From assembly GCF_913776015.1 (NCBI RefSeq), contig NZ_CAJYMD010000007.1, forward strand, positions 1 through 46,809: a DNA stretch of 46,809 nucleotides. Reading direction: 5' to 3'. Both the position numbers and the translations under genes were made by a program. Positions 17,030 through 29,837 of this stretch are shown in pieces. The notes beneath the pieces were generated by a model. It was not told where the DNA came from and did no database searches. It saw only the letters and a program-made list of their open reading frames with translations. Each line of letters opens with the position of its first letter. Position 1 is the stretch's first letter. The DNA is from an uncultured Oxalicibacterium sp. GTDB taxonomy: Bacteria > Pseudomonadota > Gammaproteobacteria > Burkholderiales > Burkholderiaceae_D.

Positions 17030-17063
17030 CCGAAAAGACAGAAGCCGGGGCTGCCCGGCTTCT
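17030..17063 (-). terminator. Intrinsic terminator of the dap gene cluster
   Basis: Perfect 10-bp arms AGAAGCCGGG (17040-17049) and CCCGGCTTCT (17054-17063) enclose a GCTG loop. On the minus strand the stem is followed by GTCTTTTCGG, a moderate U-tract. It sits five bases past the dapE stop and separates the dap cluster from prmB. Confidence 0.8.
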
Positions 17064-17067
17064 CGCA

Positions 17068-18559
<1,492 letters not shown>

Positions 18560-19687
18560 TTACATCTTGAGAGTGAATTCGGTAAAGCTCGCGCCTTCTT
18601 CCTTGACTGGCGCTTCTTCCTCGGCCTTGCCGTTCTGGTTGTTGAGCAGCCAGAACAGATTGCTGGCGGAATCGGCGTGGCTCAGCGCTTCTTCCTGCGT
18701 GACGATGCCATCCTGGATCAGTTGCAGCAGTGCCTGTTCAAAAGTCTGTGAACCTGGAGACATGCTGTTGTCGATCGCTTCCTTGATCTGCGACAGTTCG
18801 CCTTGTTCGATCAGTTCGGCAACGTGACGCGTGTTGATCATCACTTCGACCGCAGGACGGCGCTTGCCGTCGATGGTACCGATCAGGCGTTGCGACACAA
18901 TAGCGCGCAAGGTTGCCGACAGATCGCTGAGCAGGGATTGGCGATGTTCGAGCGCATAGAAATTGACGATACGCGTCAATGCCTGATAGCTATTGTTCGC
19001 ATGTAGCGTGGCAACCACCAGATGGCCGGACTGCGCATAAGCAAGTGCGGCCGACATCGTTTCGGCATCGCGAATTTCGCCGATCAGCATGCAGTCCGGC
19101 GCTTGTCGCAATGCATTGCGCAAGGCCAGTGCCAGATCGCGCGAATCGGTACCGATTTCACGCTGGTTGACGATGGATTTCTTGTTCCTGAACAGAAATT
19201 CGATCGGGTCTTCCAACGTCAGGATATGCCCGCTGCGCAATGCATTGCGATGGTCGAGCATGGAGGCGATCGTGGTCGATTTGCCCGAGCCCGTCGCGCC
19301 AACCACGAGTAGCAGGCCGCGCTTTTCCATGATCAGGTCGGGCAACACGGCCGGCAGATGCAGCGTGTCGAGCGCAGGAATATCGCCCGGAATGTAGCGC
19401 ACCACGGCGGAAATACTGCCGCGCTGGCGGAATGCCGAAAGCCGGAAGCTACCGACGCCTTGCACGGGGATACCAATGTTGAGTTCGTTTTCGAGTTCGA
19501 GTTCGGCCAGTTTGGCGGCCGGCACGACTTCAGACAGCAGCGCCATGATGGATGCCTGATCCATCTTCGTCTGGTTCACCGGAATGAGCTGCCCGGCGAT
19601 CTTGACATGAATGGCTGCGTTGACAGCAATGAACAAGTCGGATGCCGCTTTTTCCTTCATCAGAAGAAACAATCGATCCATTGCCAT
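18560..19687 (-). CDS. pilU: PilT/PilU-type twitching-motility ATPase
   Basis: 375 residues, the length of PilU. It is a secretion-superfamily ATPase with an N-terminal PAS-like part (DLFIAVNAAIHVKIAGQL). Walker A is GATGSGKST (130-138), followed by the Asp box (LTLEDPIEF near 155), Walker B (LIGEIRDAETM near 196-206) and the His box (VVATLHANNS). The Gly-rich DIPALDTLHLP and the acidic C-terminal tail (about 345-375) favour PilU over PilT. PilU supports retraction of type IV pili together with PilT. No pilT, pilB or pilus subunit gene is in the window. It is embedded between dapD and yffB on the same strand. Confidence 0.88.
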   Translation of the reverse strand: MAMDRLFLLMKEKAASDLFIAVNAAIHVKIAGQLIPVNQTKMDQASIMALLSEVVPAAKLAELELENELNIGIPVQGVGSFRLSAFRQRGSISAVVRYIPGDIPALDTLHLPAVLPDLIMEKRGLLLVVGATGSGKSTTIASMLDHRNALRSGHILTLEDPIEFLFRNKKSIVNQREIGTDSRDLALALRNALRQAPDCMLIGEIRDAETMSAALAYAQSGHLVVATLHANNSYQALTRIVNFYALEHRQSLLSDLSATLRAIVSQRLIGTIDGKRRPAVEVMINTRHVAELIEQGELSQIKEAIDNSMSPGSQTFEQALLQLIQDGIVTQEEALSHADSASNLFWLLNNQNGKAEEEAPVKEEGASFTEFTLKM

Positions 19688-19737
19688 TGCGTACTCCGTC
19701 TGGTGCGAAGGTGGAAGAGAAATAACAGAAAAGAGCA

Positions 19738-19803
19738 GGGCTGACGATCGCCTTGGAAGTCAGCCCATGTTCGATGATGCAGCTTCGGCCATCGGGCCGA
19801 AGC
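19738..19803. other. Two consecutive perfect hairpins in the dapD-pilU gap
   Basis: Hairpin 1 has arms GGGCTGAC (19738-19745) and GTCAGCCC (19759-19766) with a 13-base loop. Hairpin 2 has arms GCTTCGGCC (19782-19790) and GGCCGAAGC (19795-19803) with an ATCG loop. In the minus direction, in which the cluster is transcribed, hairpin 1 is followed by TGCTCTTTTCTG, a weak U-tract. The pair could be a partial terminator, an mRNA-processing or stability site, or a repeat element. Confidence 0.75.
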
Positions 19804-19830
19804 GTGTTTCAGTGCGAAATAAGCGCGAGA

Positions 19831-20655
19831 TCAGTCGCGCAGCAGTTCGTTGATCGAGGTCTTCGAACGCGTTTGTGCATCGACTTTCTTGACGATCACG
19901 GCGCAGTACAGGCTGTACTTGCCATCGGCCGACGGCAGGTTGCCCGAAACAACGACCGAACCGGCAGGAATACGGCCATAGCTGACTTCGCCGGTTGCGC
20001 GATCGTAAATCTTGGTCGATTTGCCGATGTAGACGCCCATCGAGATGACCGAGTTTTCTTCAACGATCACGCCTTCGACGATTTCCGAACGCGCACCAAC
20101 GAAGCAGTTGTCTTCGATGATGGTTGGATTGGCTTGCATTGGTTCCAGCACACCGCCGATGCCGACGCCACCGGACAGGTGAACGTTCTTGCCGATCTGT
20201 GCGCACGAACCGACGGTGGCCCAGGTATCGACCATCGTGCCTTCATCGACGTAGGCGCCGATGTTGACGTACGAAGGCATCAGGATGACGTTCTTGCCGA
20301 TGTAGCTTCCGCGACGTGCGACGGCTGGCGGCACCACTCGGAAACCGCCAGCGGCGAAATCGGCTTCGGTGTAATCGGCGAACTTGGTTGGTACCTTGTC
20401 ATAGAACTGCATGCCGGTGCCGCCGGGCACGACGACGTTGTCTTCCAGACGGAACGACAGCAGCACGGCTTTCTTGACCCACTGGTTGACGATCCATTCG
20501 CCGTTGGCTTTCTGTGCCACGCGCAGCGAACCCTTGTTCAGTTGTTCGATGACGTCGGCAACGGCTTTGCGCACATCGGCAGGCGCATTTTTCGGCGAGA
20601 AATCGTTACGGTTTTCCCAGGCTTGATCGATCAGTTGTTCGAGTTGTTGAGTCAT
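19831..20655 (-). CDS. dapD: 2,3,4,5-tetrahydropyridine-2,6-dicarboxylate N-succinyltransferase DapD
   Basis: 274 residues, equal to the E. coli enzyme, from the ATG at 20655. An N-terminal helical domain is followed by a left-handed beta-helix of hexapeptide repeats (about 105-240: [37 protein letters not shown]). [11 protein letters not shown] and [13 protein letters not shown] carry the active-site loop. It transfers succinyl from succinyl-CoA to tetrahydrodipicolinate in lysine/DAP synthesis. It lies 44 bp after dapC, and the two consecutive pathway steps are very likely co-transcribed. Confidence 0.96.
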   Translation of the reverse strand: MTQQLEQLIDQAWENRNDFSPKNAPADVRKAVADVIEQLNKGSLRVAQKANGEWIVNQWVKKAVLLSFRLEDNVVVPGGTGMQFYDKVPTKFADYTEADFAAGGFRVVPPAVARRGSYIGKNVILMPSYVNIGAYVDEGTMVDTWATVGSCAQIGKNVHLSGGVGIGGVLEPMQANPTIIEDNCFVGARSEIVEGVIVEENSVISMGVYIGKSTKIYDRATGEVSYGRIPAGSVVVSGNLPSADGKYSLYCAVIVKKVDAQTRSKTSINELLRD

Positions 20656-20699
20656 TTGTCGTTGTTCGTTGGGTTGAGTAAATTGAAGAATAGTAAGGA

Positions 20700-21908
20700 T
20701 CAGCCGGCAGCGAGCTTCTTGCAGAAGGCGACGATGCGTTGCGCAGCTTCCAGGCATTCATCGACCTCGGCGACCAGCGCCATGCGTACGCGGTTGCTGC
20801 CGGGATTGATGCCATGCGCTTCGCGGCCAAGATAACTGCCGGGCAAAACCGTCACATTATATTCGGCATACAGGCGCTTCGCGAATTCGACATCGCTGAT
20901 CGGTGCCAGTTTGTCCACACGTGCCCACAAATAGAAGCCGGCATCCGGCAGGGAAACGTCGAGCACGTCCTGCAGCATCGGTGTGACCTGATTGAATTTG
21001 GTGATGTATTTCTGGCGATTTTCAACCACGTGCTGCTCGTCGTTCCAGGCGGCGATGGATGCCGCTTGCACGGATGGGCTCATGGCGCTGCCGTGATAAG
21101 TGCGATACAGCAGGAATTGCTTGATGATTGCCGCATCGCCAGCAACGAAGCCGGAGCGCATGCCCGGCACGTTCGAGCGCTTGGACAGGCTGGAAAAGCC
21201 GATCAGGCGTGGATAATCGGTACGACCGAGCTTGTGTGCCGCTTCCAGACCGCCGAGTGGTGCCTCGTCCTTGAAATAGATTTCGGAATAGCACTCGTCG
21301 GCGGCGATGATGAACCCGTAACGGTCAGACAGATCGAACAGTTCCTTCCAGTCTTCCAGCGTCAGCACGGCGCCGGCCGGATTGCCGGGCGAGCAGACGT
21401 ACAGCAGTTGCACACGCTTCCATGCTTCGGCGGGGACGGCCGAGAAATCCGGCGCGAAATTGCGTTGGGGATCGCAATTGACGAAATAGGGTTCGGCACC
21501 AGCCAGATACGCGGCACCTTCGTAAATCTGATATAGCGGATTGGGGCAGATCGCGAGCGCTTTCGCATTCGGATCGATGACGGTCTGTGCCAGTGCGAAC
21601 AGTGCCTCGCGTGAGCCGTTGACGGGCAGTACTTGCGTTGCCGCATCCAGTTTTGGCAGGTTATAGCGGCGCTCCAGCCAGCCGGCTATGGTCTGGCGCA
21701 GCGCATCGCTGCCTGCCGTGGTCGGATAGGCAGCCAAACCATCGAGGTTATCGGCCAATGCCTGTTGAATGAAGGCAGGGGTCGGATGCTTGGGTTCACC
21801 GATGCCGAGGCTGATTGCCCGATAGTCGGCATTCGGCTTGACCTCGGCGAACAGTTGCTTGAGTTTTTCGAACGGGTAGGGTTGCAGCTGGTTCAGAAGT
21901 GGATTCAC
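20700..21908 (-). CDS. dapC: Succinyldiaminopimelate transaminase DapC
   Basis: 402 residues from a GTG at 21908, chosen because homologues begin MNPLL(N/D)xLQPYPFE; a TTG at 21917 would add three residues. It is a class I/II PLP aminotransferase: [13 protein letters not shown] at about 32-44, [26 protein letters not shown] near 180, the [10 protein letters not shown] block and the [16 protein letters not shown] block with the Schiff-base lysine. It converts N-succinyl-L-2-amino-6-oxopimelate with glutamate into succinyl-DAP, between the DapD and DapE reactions. It heads the dapC-dapD-pilU-yffB-dapE run and diverges from smc. Confidence 0.92.
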   Translation of the reverse strand: MNPLLNQLQPYPFEKLKQLFAEVKPNADYRAISLGIGEPKHPTPAFIQQALADNLDGLAAYPTTAGSDALRQTIAGWLERRYNLPKLDAATQVLPVNGSREALFALAQTVIDPNAKALAICPNPLYQIYEGAAYLAGAEPYFVNCDPQRNFAPDFSAVPAEAWKRVQLLYVCSPGNPAGAVLTLEDWKELFDLSDRYGFIIAADECYSEIYFKDEAPLGGLEAAHKLGRTDYPRLIGFSSLSKRSNVPGMRSGFVAGDAAIIKQFLLYRTYHGSAMSPSVQAASIAAWNDEQHVVENRQKYITKFNQVTPMLQDVLDVSLPDAGFYLWARVDKLAPISDVEFAKRLYAEYNVTVLPGSYLGREAHGINPGSNRVRMALVAEVDECLEAAQRIVAFCKKLAAG

Positions 21909-21986
21909 GGCGGACAAATGAGCGGCAAAGAATGGATTGGCGTCGCAGGGACGTGCCGGGCGATCCCGGAACTAAAGTTGGCAGAC

Positions 21987-21992
21987 ATTATA
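21987..21992 (-). promoter_or_regulatory. Candidate -10 element for the dapC operon
   Basis: A perfect TATAAT on the minus strand, 79 bp before the dapC GTG. No clear -35 is seen; the best partial match, ACGACA, is 22 bp away. Confidence 0.45.
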
Positions 21993-22066
21993 ACGCTGGC
22001 AAGCATCCGTTTCCTGTCGTGCTTGGCGAAGGCGGCAGGATTGCCCGATTTCGTTGTTTCAAATGC

Positions 22067-22072
22067 TATGAT
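22067..22072 (+). promoter_or_regulatory. Candidate -10 element for smc
   Basis: TATGAT lies 111 bp before the smc GTG, and TTGCCC at 22041-22046 is a weak -35 at 20 bp. It lies in the 274-bp gap (21909-22182) between the divergent dapC and smc genes, which otherwise holds nothing I can identify. Confidence 0.4.
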
Positions 22073-22182
22073 GTGGCCCTTTCAAGGCTTGCCGATGCGG
22101 CATTGCCCGCAGGTTTCTTTGGCTGCCGCTGATTTGTGGTGTGGCGGCTGAATCTCGAATATTTCCAGGAACGGTCGATAAC

Positions 22183-25100
22183 GTGCGCTTAACTTCCATT
22201 AAATTGTCTGGATTCAAGTCTTTTGTCGATCCGACGAATTTTCAGGTGCCGGGGCAACTGGTCGGCGTCGTCGGTCCCAACGGTTGCGGCAAGTCCAACA
22301 TCATCGATGCGGTGCGCTGGGTACTGGGCGAATCCAAGGCGTCGGAACTGCGCGGCGAATCGATGCAGGATGTCATTTTCAATGGTTCCACGCATCGCAA
22401 ACCGGCCGGGCGTTCGTCCGTCGAGCTCGTATTCGACAATGCTGATGGCAAGGCAGCCGGCCAATGGAGCCAGTACGCTGAAATTGCCGTCAAACGTACG
22501 CTGACGCGCGACGGTACTTCGACCTATTACATCAACAATCAGGCGGTGCGCCGTCGCGATATTCAGGACATCTTCCTCGGCACCGGCCTTGGCCCGCGTG
22601 CTTACGCCATCATCGGACAGGGCATGATTTCGCGCATCATCGAGGCGCGCCCCGAAGAGTTGCGTATTTTCCTTGAAGAGGCTGCCGGCGTTTCCAAGTA
22701 CAAGGAACGTCGTCGCGAAACCGAAAATCGCCTGCAGGACACGCGCGAGAATCTGTTGCGGGTCGAAGACATTCTGCGCGAGCTGAATGCCAACCTCGAA
22801 AAATTGCAGGGTCAGGCTGCCGTTGCCCAGAAATTCCACGAACTGCAAGCCGAGCAGGACGAGAAGCAGAAGTTGCTCTGGCTGCTGCGCAAGAACGAAG
22901 CCAAGACCGAGCAGGAAAAATTCTTCCGCGATATCGAAAGAGCGCAGATCGATCTGGAAGAGCAGACAGCCAAGCTGCGCCATGTCGAAGCCGAACTCGA
23001 ACATCTGCGCCTGTCGCATTACGCGGCGGGCGATCGCATGCATCAGGCGCAAGGGCACCTGTATCAGACCAATTCCGAGATCGGCAGTCTGGAAGCGCAG
23101 ATCAAGTTCGTCATCGAATCGCGCACGCGCTTGCAAGCGCAACTGAATTCCCTGACGGCGCAACGCGATCAGTGGCAACGCCAGGGCACGCAATTCCAGG
23201 AAGATCTGGCCGAAGCCGAGCTGCAACTCGAAGAGCAGGCCATGCGTGTCGAACAGGCGCAGGAAACGGCGCAACGCGAGAACGATCGCGTGCCGGCGAT
23301 GGAACAGGACTGGCGCGAAGCGCAACTCAAGACGACCGAATCACGCAGCCGCATCATGCAGGCGCAGCAACAGATCGAACTGGAGTCTGCACATCAACGC
23401 AATGCGTCGAACATCCTGTCGAATCTGGCGACGCGTCGCGAGCGTCTCTCGCAGGAAAAGCAGGGCCTGCATCTGCCAGACTCCACGCATCTGTCGAACC
23501 TGAAGATGCAACTGGAAGAAAAGCAGGCGACGCTGGAAGAAGCAACGGCACAACTGGAAGAAGCGCAGGCGCAACTGCCAAAGCTCGAAGAAGAGCGTCG
23601 CACTGCACAGCAGCAGGTCAATACCGAAACGGCCAACAATGCACAGCTCGAAGCACGGCTGTCTGCCCTGAAGCAATTGCAGGAAAACGTGCAGACGCAA
23701 GGCAAGGTGCAACCTTGGTTGCAGAAGCACGAACTCGGCGAGTTGCCGCGCCTCTGGCAAAAGCTGCAAATCGATCAGGGTTGGGAAACTGCGCTGGAAT
23801 CCGTTTTGCGCGAGCGCACGTCGGCGCTGGAAATGTCCAATCTCGATTGGGCCAAGGCCTTTTTCAACGATGCGCCACCCGCCAAGCTCGCGCTGTTTTC
23901 ACCCAATGCCGTAGCAGCGACAGCCAACGAACCGGTCGCCGGTCTCAAACCGTTTCTGAGCCTGTTGCAACTCAACGATCCGGGCTTGCGCGCATTGATG
24001 CAGGATTGGCTACATAACGTCTATGTGGCCGACGATACGGCAGCAGCTTTTGTCGATCGTAACAAGTTGCCGGCAGGTGCCTGCTTTGTCACGCGACAGG
24101 GTCACGTGATCGGTCGCTCCAGCGTGCGTTTCTATGCTTCCGACTCCGAGCAAGATGGCATGCTGGCACGCCAGCAGGAAATCGAAAACATCACCAAGCA
24201 GTTGCGTGCGCAGCAGATGCTGGCCGATGAAGCGCGTTCACGCGCCGTGCGTGCCGAATCCGCACTGACACAAGCTACGCAACGCCTGCAGGAAATTCGC
24301 CAGCGCGTGCAATTGCTGACGCAAAACGTGCATGGCTTGCAGATCGATGTGATGAAACAATCTGAAGTGCAGGAGCGCTTCAACCAGCGCAGTTCGCAGA
24401 TCACGGCCGATTTGGAAGAGATCGCGGCGCAGGAAGCCGAGCAGCAGATGATCAAGGCGGAATCCGAAGCCAAGTTCGAGCAGCTTGATGCCGAACTGGC
24501 GGAACTGCAGGAAACGCATGAACACGGGCAGACCGATTATCTGAGCAAGGAGCAGCAACTCAACGATGTGCGCCAGCGCGTGCGCGAACTCGAACGTGCG
24601 GCGCAGGAAGCCGAATTCGCCGAGAAGTCGCAGCGCAACAAGATCGAGGAACTCAAGCGCAATATCGCCACCGCCCTGGAACAGGCTGCGCAGTTGTTCG
24701 CCAACATGCAGCAGGGTTCGCTCGAACTCGAAAGCCTTGACGATCAGGCTGCACAGGCCGGTTTGCAAAGTCTGCTCGACAAGCGTAGCGAACAGGAACG
24801 CGCGCTGGCCGATGCGCGCCATGAACTCGATCAATTGACGCAAACCTTGCGCGGTCACGATGAGTCGCGCCTGCAGGCTGAACGCAGCCTGCAACCGATT
24901 CGTGATCGCATCACGGAATTGCAACTGAAGGAACAGGCGGCTCGCCTGAATCAGGAACAATACGCGCAACAACTTGCCGAAGCACAGGCCGATGAAGCGG
25001 CGCTGGCAGAAAAGCTCAATCCCGACATGCGTCCTTCGTATTTGCAGGGCGAGGTTACGCGTCTGACGAACGCGATTTCAGGCTTGGGCGCAGTCAATCT

Positions 25101-25698
25101 GGCCGCATTGGATGAACTGGCTGCGGCGTCGGAACGCAAGAATTTCCTCGATGCGCAAAACGCGGATCTGACGGAAGCCATCACGACGCTGGAAGATGCA
25201 ATCAACAAGATCGACAAGGAAACGCGCGAATTGCTGCAGGACACTTTCGACAAGGTCAACAAGCACTTCGGCGAACTGTTCCCGATCCTGTTTGGTGGTG
25301 GGCAGGCCAAGCTGATCATGACCGGCGAAGAAATTCTGGATTCCGGTGTACAGGTCATGGCGCAGCCGCCGGGCAAGAAGAACGCGACGATTCACCTGCT
25401 GTCAGGTGGAGAAAAGGCGCTGACAGCGACGGCGCTGGTGTTCTCGATGTTCCAGTTGAATCCGGCACCGTTCTGTCTGCTAGACGAGGTGGATGCGCCG
25501 CTGGATGACGCCAATACCGAGCGCTTCTGCAACATGGTCAAACGCATGTCGTCGCATACGCAGTTCCTCTTCATCTCGCATAACAAGATCGCGATGGAGA
25601 TGGCGCAGCAGCTGATTGGCGTGACCATGCAGGAACAGGGTGTGTCACGTATCGTGGCGGTGGACATGGAGTCTGCCGCGGATTTTGCGACTGCGTGA
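22183..25698 (+). CDS. smc: Chromosome segregation protein SMC
   Basis: 1171 residues from a GTG at 22183 giving MRLTSIKLSGFKSFVDP, the usual SMC N-terminus; the frame reaches further upstream but those 14 codons have no family counterpart. Walker A is GPNGCGKSN (31-39). Long coiled coils occupy about 170-495 and 665-985, rich in Gln, Glu, Leu and Ala. The hinge lies between, about 510-650. The C-terminal head carries LSGGEK near 1073 and Walker B FCLLDEVDAPLDD near 1097-1109. It condenses and segregates the chromosome with ScpA and ScpB, which are not in the window. smc followed by zipA and ligA is a common betaproteobacterial order. Confidence 0.95.
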   Translation: MRLTSIKLSGFKSFVDPTNFQVPGQLVGVVGPNGCGKSNIIDAVRWVLGESKASELRGESMQDVIFNGSTHRKPAGRSSVELVFDNADGKAAGQWSQYAEIAVKRTLTRDGTSTYYINNQAVRRRDIQDIFLGTGLGPRAYAIIGQGMISRIIEARPEELRIFLEEAAGVSKYKERRRETENRLQDTRENLLRVEDILRELNANLEKLQGQAAVAQKFHELQAEQDEKQKLLWLLRKNEAKTEQEKFFRDIERAQIDLEEQTAKLRHVEAELEHLRLSHYAAGDRMHQAQGHLYQTNSEIGSLEAQIKFVIESRTRLQAQLNSLTAQRDQWQRQGTQFQEDLAEAELQLEEQAMRVEQAQETAQRENDRVPAMEQDWREAQLKTTESRSRIMQAQQQIELESAHQRNASNILSNLATRRERLSQEKQGLHLPDSTHLSNLKMQLEEKQATLEEATAQLEEAQAQLPKLEEERRTAQQQVNTETANNAQLEARLSALKQLQENVQTQGKVQPWLQKHELGELPRLWQKLQIDQGWETALESVLRERTSALEMSNLDWAKAFFNDAPPAKLALFSPNAVAATANEPVAGLKPFLSLLQLNDPGLRALMQDWLHNVYVADDTAAAFVDRNKLPAGACFVTRQGHVIGRSSVRFYASDSEQDGMLARQQEIENITKQLRAQQMLADEARSRAVRAESALTQATQRLQEIRQRVQLLTQNVHGLQIDVMKQSEVQERFNQRSSQITADLEEIAAQEAEQQMIKAESEAKFEQLDAELAELQETHEHGQTDYLSKEQQLNDVRQRVRELERAAQEAEFAEKSQRNKIEELKRNIATALEQAAQLFANMQQGSLELESLDDQAAQAGLQSLLDKRSEQERALADARHELDQLTQTLRGHDESRLQAERSLQPIRDRITELQLKEQAARLNQEQYAQQLAEAQADEAALAEKLNPDMRPSYLQGEVTRLTNAISGLGAVNLAALDELAAASERKNFLDAQNADLTEAITTLEDAINKIDKETRELLQDTFDKVNKHFGELFPILFGGGQAKLIMTGEEILDSGVQVMAQPPGKKNATIHLLSGGEKALTATALVFSMFQLNPAPFCLLDEVDAPLDDANTERFCNMVKRMSSHTQFLFISHNKIAMEMAQQLIGVTMQEQGVSRIVAVDMESAADFATA

Positions 25699-26026
25699 TA
25701 CGGACGTCACGAAGATGGCGCCGGAAAAAATGTTTCGGTGCGGTCGGCTGAATGGATGCTGACGGCGTTAAGCAGGTGAAGGAATAGGGCAACGCGGTTG
25801 CGGTGAGCGGGTTGCTTTGTAGTACTCTTTGCAATACGTGCTTCGAAAGCAATGGCAAGAACAATGACAATGCAGTACGCAGTGCATGCCGCTGGCAGCT
25901 CCCGGTCTTGCCGGTCGAGCCGAAATGGCAGCGCCGCCTAATTTATGGATACGCAATGAATCGATTTGTTTTTCAGAATGAAGAAGCTGGCTTGATGATG
26001 GGCACCACGATGAAAGGCGGTGTCGC
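25699..26026. other. Gap between smc and zipA
   Basis: 328 bp. Just after the smc stop there is a hairpin (arms 25718-25727 and 25733-25741, one bulged G) without a U-tract, so it is a poor terminator. A short frame of 24 codons (25956-26030, MNRFVFQNEEAGLMMG...) ends across the zipA start codon as ATGA. It might be a leader peptide or nothing. I see no convincing promoter. Confidence 0.55.
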
Positions 26027-27139
26027 ATGACTGACCTGCAAGCCAGCCTGATCGCCATTGGTGGTGTCATTGTCGTCGGCGTCATCGCCTACAACAAATG
26101 GCAGGAGCACAAGGCCAAGAAAAGTGTGGAGCGTGCTTTTTCTTCCTCCCACGACGATGTGCTGATGGGCGCATCGAGTGCGCCGGTTTCTGTGGGCGAA
26201 CGGCAGGAGCCGCATTTTTCGCAGCACGATATGGAAGCCGTGCAGCAGGAGTCGATAGCGCAGGATGTGCCTGCCGATGTCCATGCAGCCGAAGCACCGC
26301 TCGATGAAAGCACGCCTGTCGAAAGCATCAATCTGGCGGAAGAAAAGGAATTGCCCGTCGATTACCTGATCGATTGCACGGTACCGCTGACGTTGTCGTC
26401 ACAACTGCGTGGCGAGAAGGTGCTGGCAGCGACCCAATCGCTGCGCTCGGTGGGCGGCAAGCCGATTCATTTTGTCGGTCAGCGTGTCGATGGTGGCTGG
26501 GAAGCCATCACGCATGGCAGCATCTACAAATCCTTGACGGCTGGCGTGCAGTTGGCCAATCGCAACAATGCGCTCAATGAACTCGAATATTCCGAATTCG
26601 TGATGCGTCTGCGTCAGATTTGTGACGATTTCGATGCCGATCCCGATGTGCCGGACATGACCGAAGTTATGGTAACGGCGCGCTCGCTGCATCATTTCGT
26701 TGCCGAGCATGATGCCAAGCTTGGTATCAACGTGCAGTCCAAGGGCGCGCCGTGGTCGGTGACGACGCTTCTGTCTGCGCTCGAACGCCAAGGCTTCGAT
26801 GTGCGCCCAGAAGGACGTTTGGTGATGCCGGATGGCGATGGCGGCGTGCTGTTTTCGCTGTCCACCAATGTTACGTTGGCGGAAGAAACCACGAACCGCC
26901 TCACGCTCTTGCTCGATGTGCCGGTCGTATCGCCATCGCGTGACGGCTTCGGCGCGATGGTGGCTTGTGCACGTTCGCTGGCCTCGCGCCTCGATGGCGC
27001 GGTGGTCGATGATGGCGGCCAGCCATTGTCTGACGAAGTACTGGCGGAAATCGCCGGACAGATCGACGCCTTCTATGCCGATATGGAATCGTCTGATATT
27101 CCTGCCGGTTCAACACGCGCGCTACGCCTGTTCAATTAA
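26027..27139 (+). CDS. zipA: Cell division protein ZipA-like (FtsZ-binding domain)
   Basis: 370 residues. A single N-terminal membrane segment (about 5-22, LQASLIAIGGVIVVGVIAYN) is followed by a basic stretch. A long acidic, unstructured linker runs to about 105. The C-terminal ZipA FtsZ-binding domain follows, with DYLIDCTVPL, VGQRVDGGWEAI, YSEFVMRLRQICDDFDADPDVPDM and DVPVVSPSRDGFGAMV. The topology, outside N-terminus and cytoplasmic C-domain, matches ZipA, which anchors FtsZ to the membrane at the division site. Betaproteobacterial ZipA proteins diverge strongly from E. coli, so the name rests on domain order and the smc-zipA-ligA context. AAAGGCGG lies about eight bases upstream of the ATG. 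Confidence 0.87.
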   Translation: MTDLQASLIAIGGVIVVGVIAYNKWQEHKAKKSVERAFSSSHDDVLMGASSAPVSVGERQEPHFSQHDMEAVQQESIAQDVPADVHAAEAPLDESTPVESINLAEEKELPVDYLIDCTVPLTLSSQLRGEKVLAATQSLRSVGGKPIHFVGQRVDGGWEAITHGSIYKSLTAGVQLANRNNALNELEYSEFVMRLRQICDDFDADPDVPDMTEVMVTARSLHHFVAEHDAKLGINVQSKGAPWSVTTLLSALERQGFDVRPEGRLVMPDGDGGVLFSLSTNVTLAEETTNRLTLLLDVPVVSPSRDGFGAMVACARSLASRLDGAVVDDGGQPLSDEVLAEIAGQIDAFYADMESSDIPAGSTRALRLFN

Positions 27140-29221
<2,082 letters not shown>

Positions 29222-29250
29222 TCGTAATGCAATCAACCAAGGAATGAGGC

Positions 29251-29787
29251 ATGGCCGTTCGTGAAATCCTGAAAATGGGCGATCCGCGCCTGTTGCGTGT
29301 GGCGGAGCCGGTAGCGCATTTTGATACGCCAGAATTGCACGCCTTGATCGCCGACATGTTCGATACCATGCATGCCGCCAATGGTGCCGGACTGGCCGCG
29401 CCACAAATCGGTGTCAACTTGCGTGTCGTGATTTATGGGTTCAAGCAGAATGTTCGCTATCCCGATGCGCCAGCGGTTCCCGAGACAGTACTCATCAATC
29501 CGCGCTTGCAGCCTTTGTCGGCGACCCGTGACGAAGCGTGGGAAGGTTGTCTTTCGGTGCCGGGTATGCGCGGCGTGGTGCCACGTTTTTTAGCCTTGCA
29601 CTACGAAGGATTTGATCAGTACGGCAAGGCAATCAGTCGCGACGCGGACGGATTCCATGCACGCGTCGTGCAGCATGAATGCGATCACCTCGATGGCATT
29701 CTCTATCCGATGCGGATTGAGGATTTCTCGAAATTCGGTTTCACCGAAGTGCTGTTTCCCGAACTCGACCCCAACGACGACGACTGA
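29251..29787 (+). CDS. def: Peptide deformylase
   Basis: 178 residues. The three family motifs are [10 protein letters not shown] (45-54), EGCLSVPG with metal-binding Cys100, and QHECDHLDG (141-149), where Glu143 is catalytic and the two His bind the metal (Fe or Zn). It removes the formyl group from new N-terminal methionines, before the Map enzyme encoded at 33194-34024. An AAGGA ribosome site lies eight bases before the ATG. It is not next to fmt here, so a second def copy linked to fmt is possible elsewhere. It is convergent with the RluF-like gene. Confidence 0.95.
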   Translation: MAVREILKMGDPRLLRVAEPVAHFDTPELHALIADMFDTMHAANGAGLAAPQIGVNLRVVIYGFKQNVRYPDAPAVPETVLINPRLQPLSATRDEAWEGCLSVPGMRGVVPRFLALHYEGFDQYGKAISRDADGFHARVVQHECDHLDGILYPMRIEDFSKFGFTEVLFPELDPNDDD

Positions 29788-29837
29788 GGTACGCCAAGCG
29801 CGTGATGCGCATTGATGCAGGACAGATCGAAGTTAAA

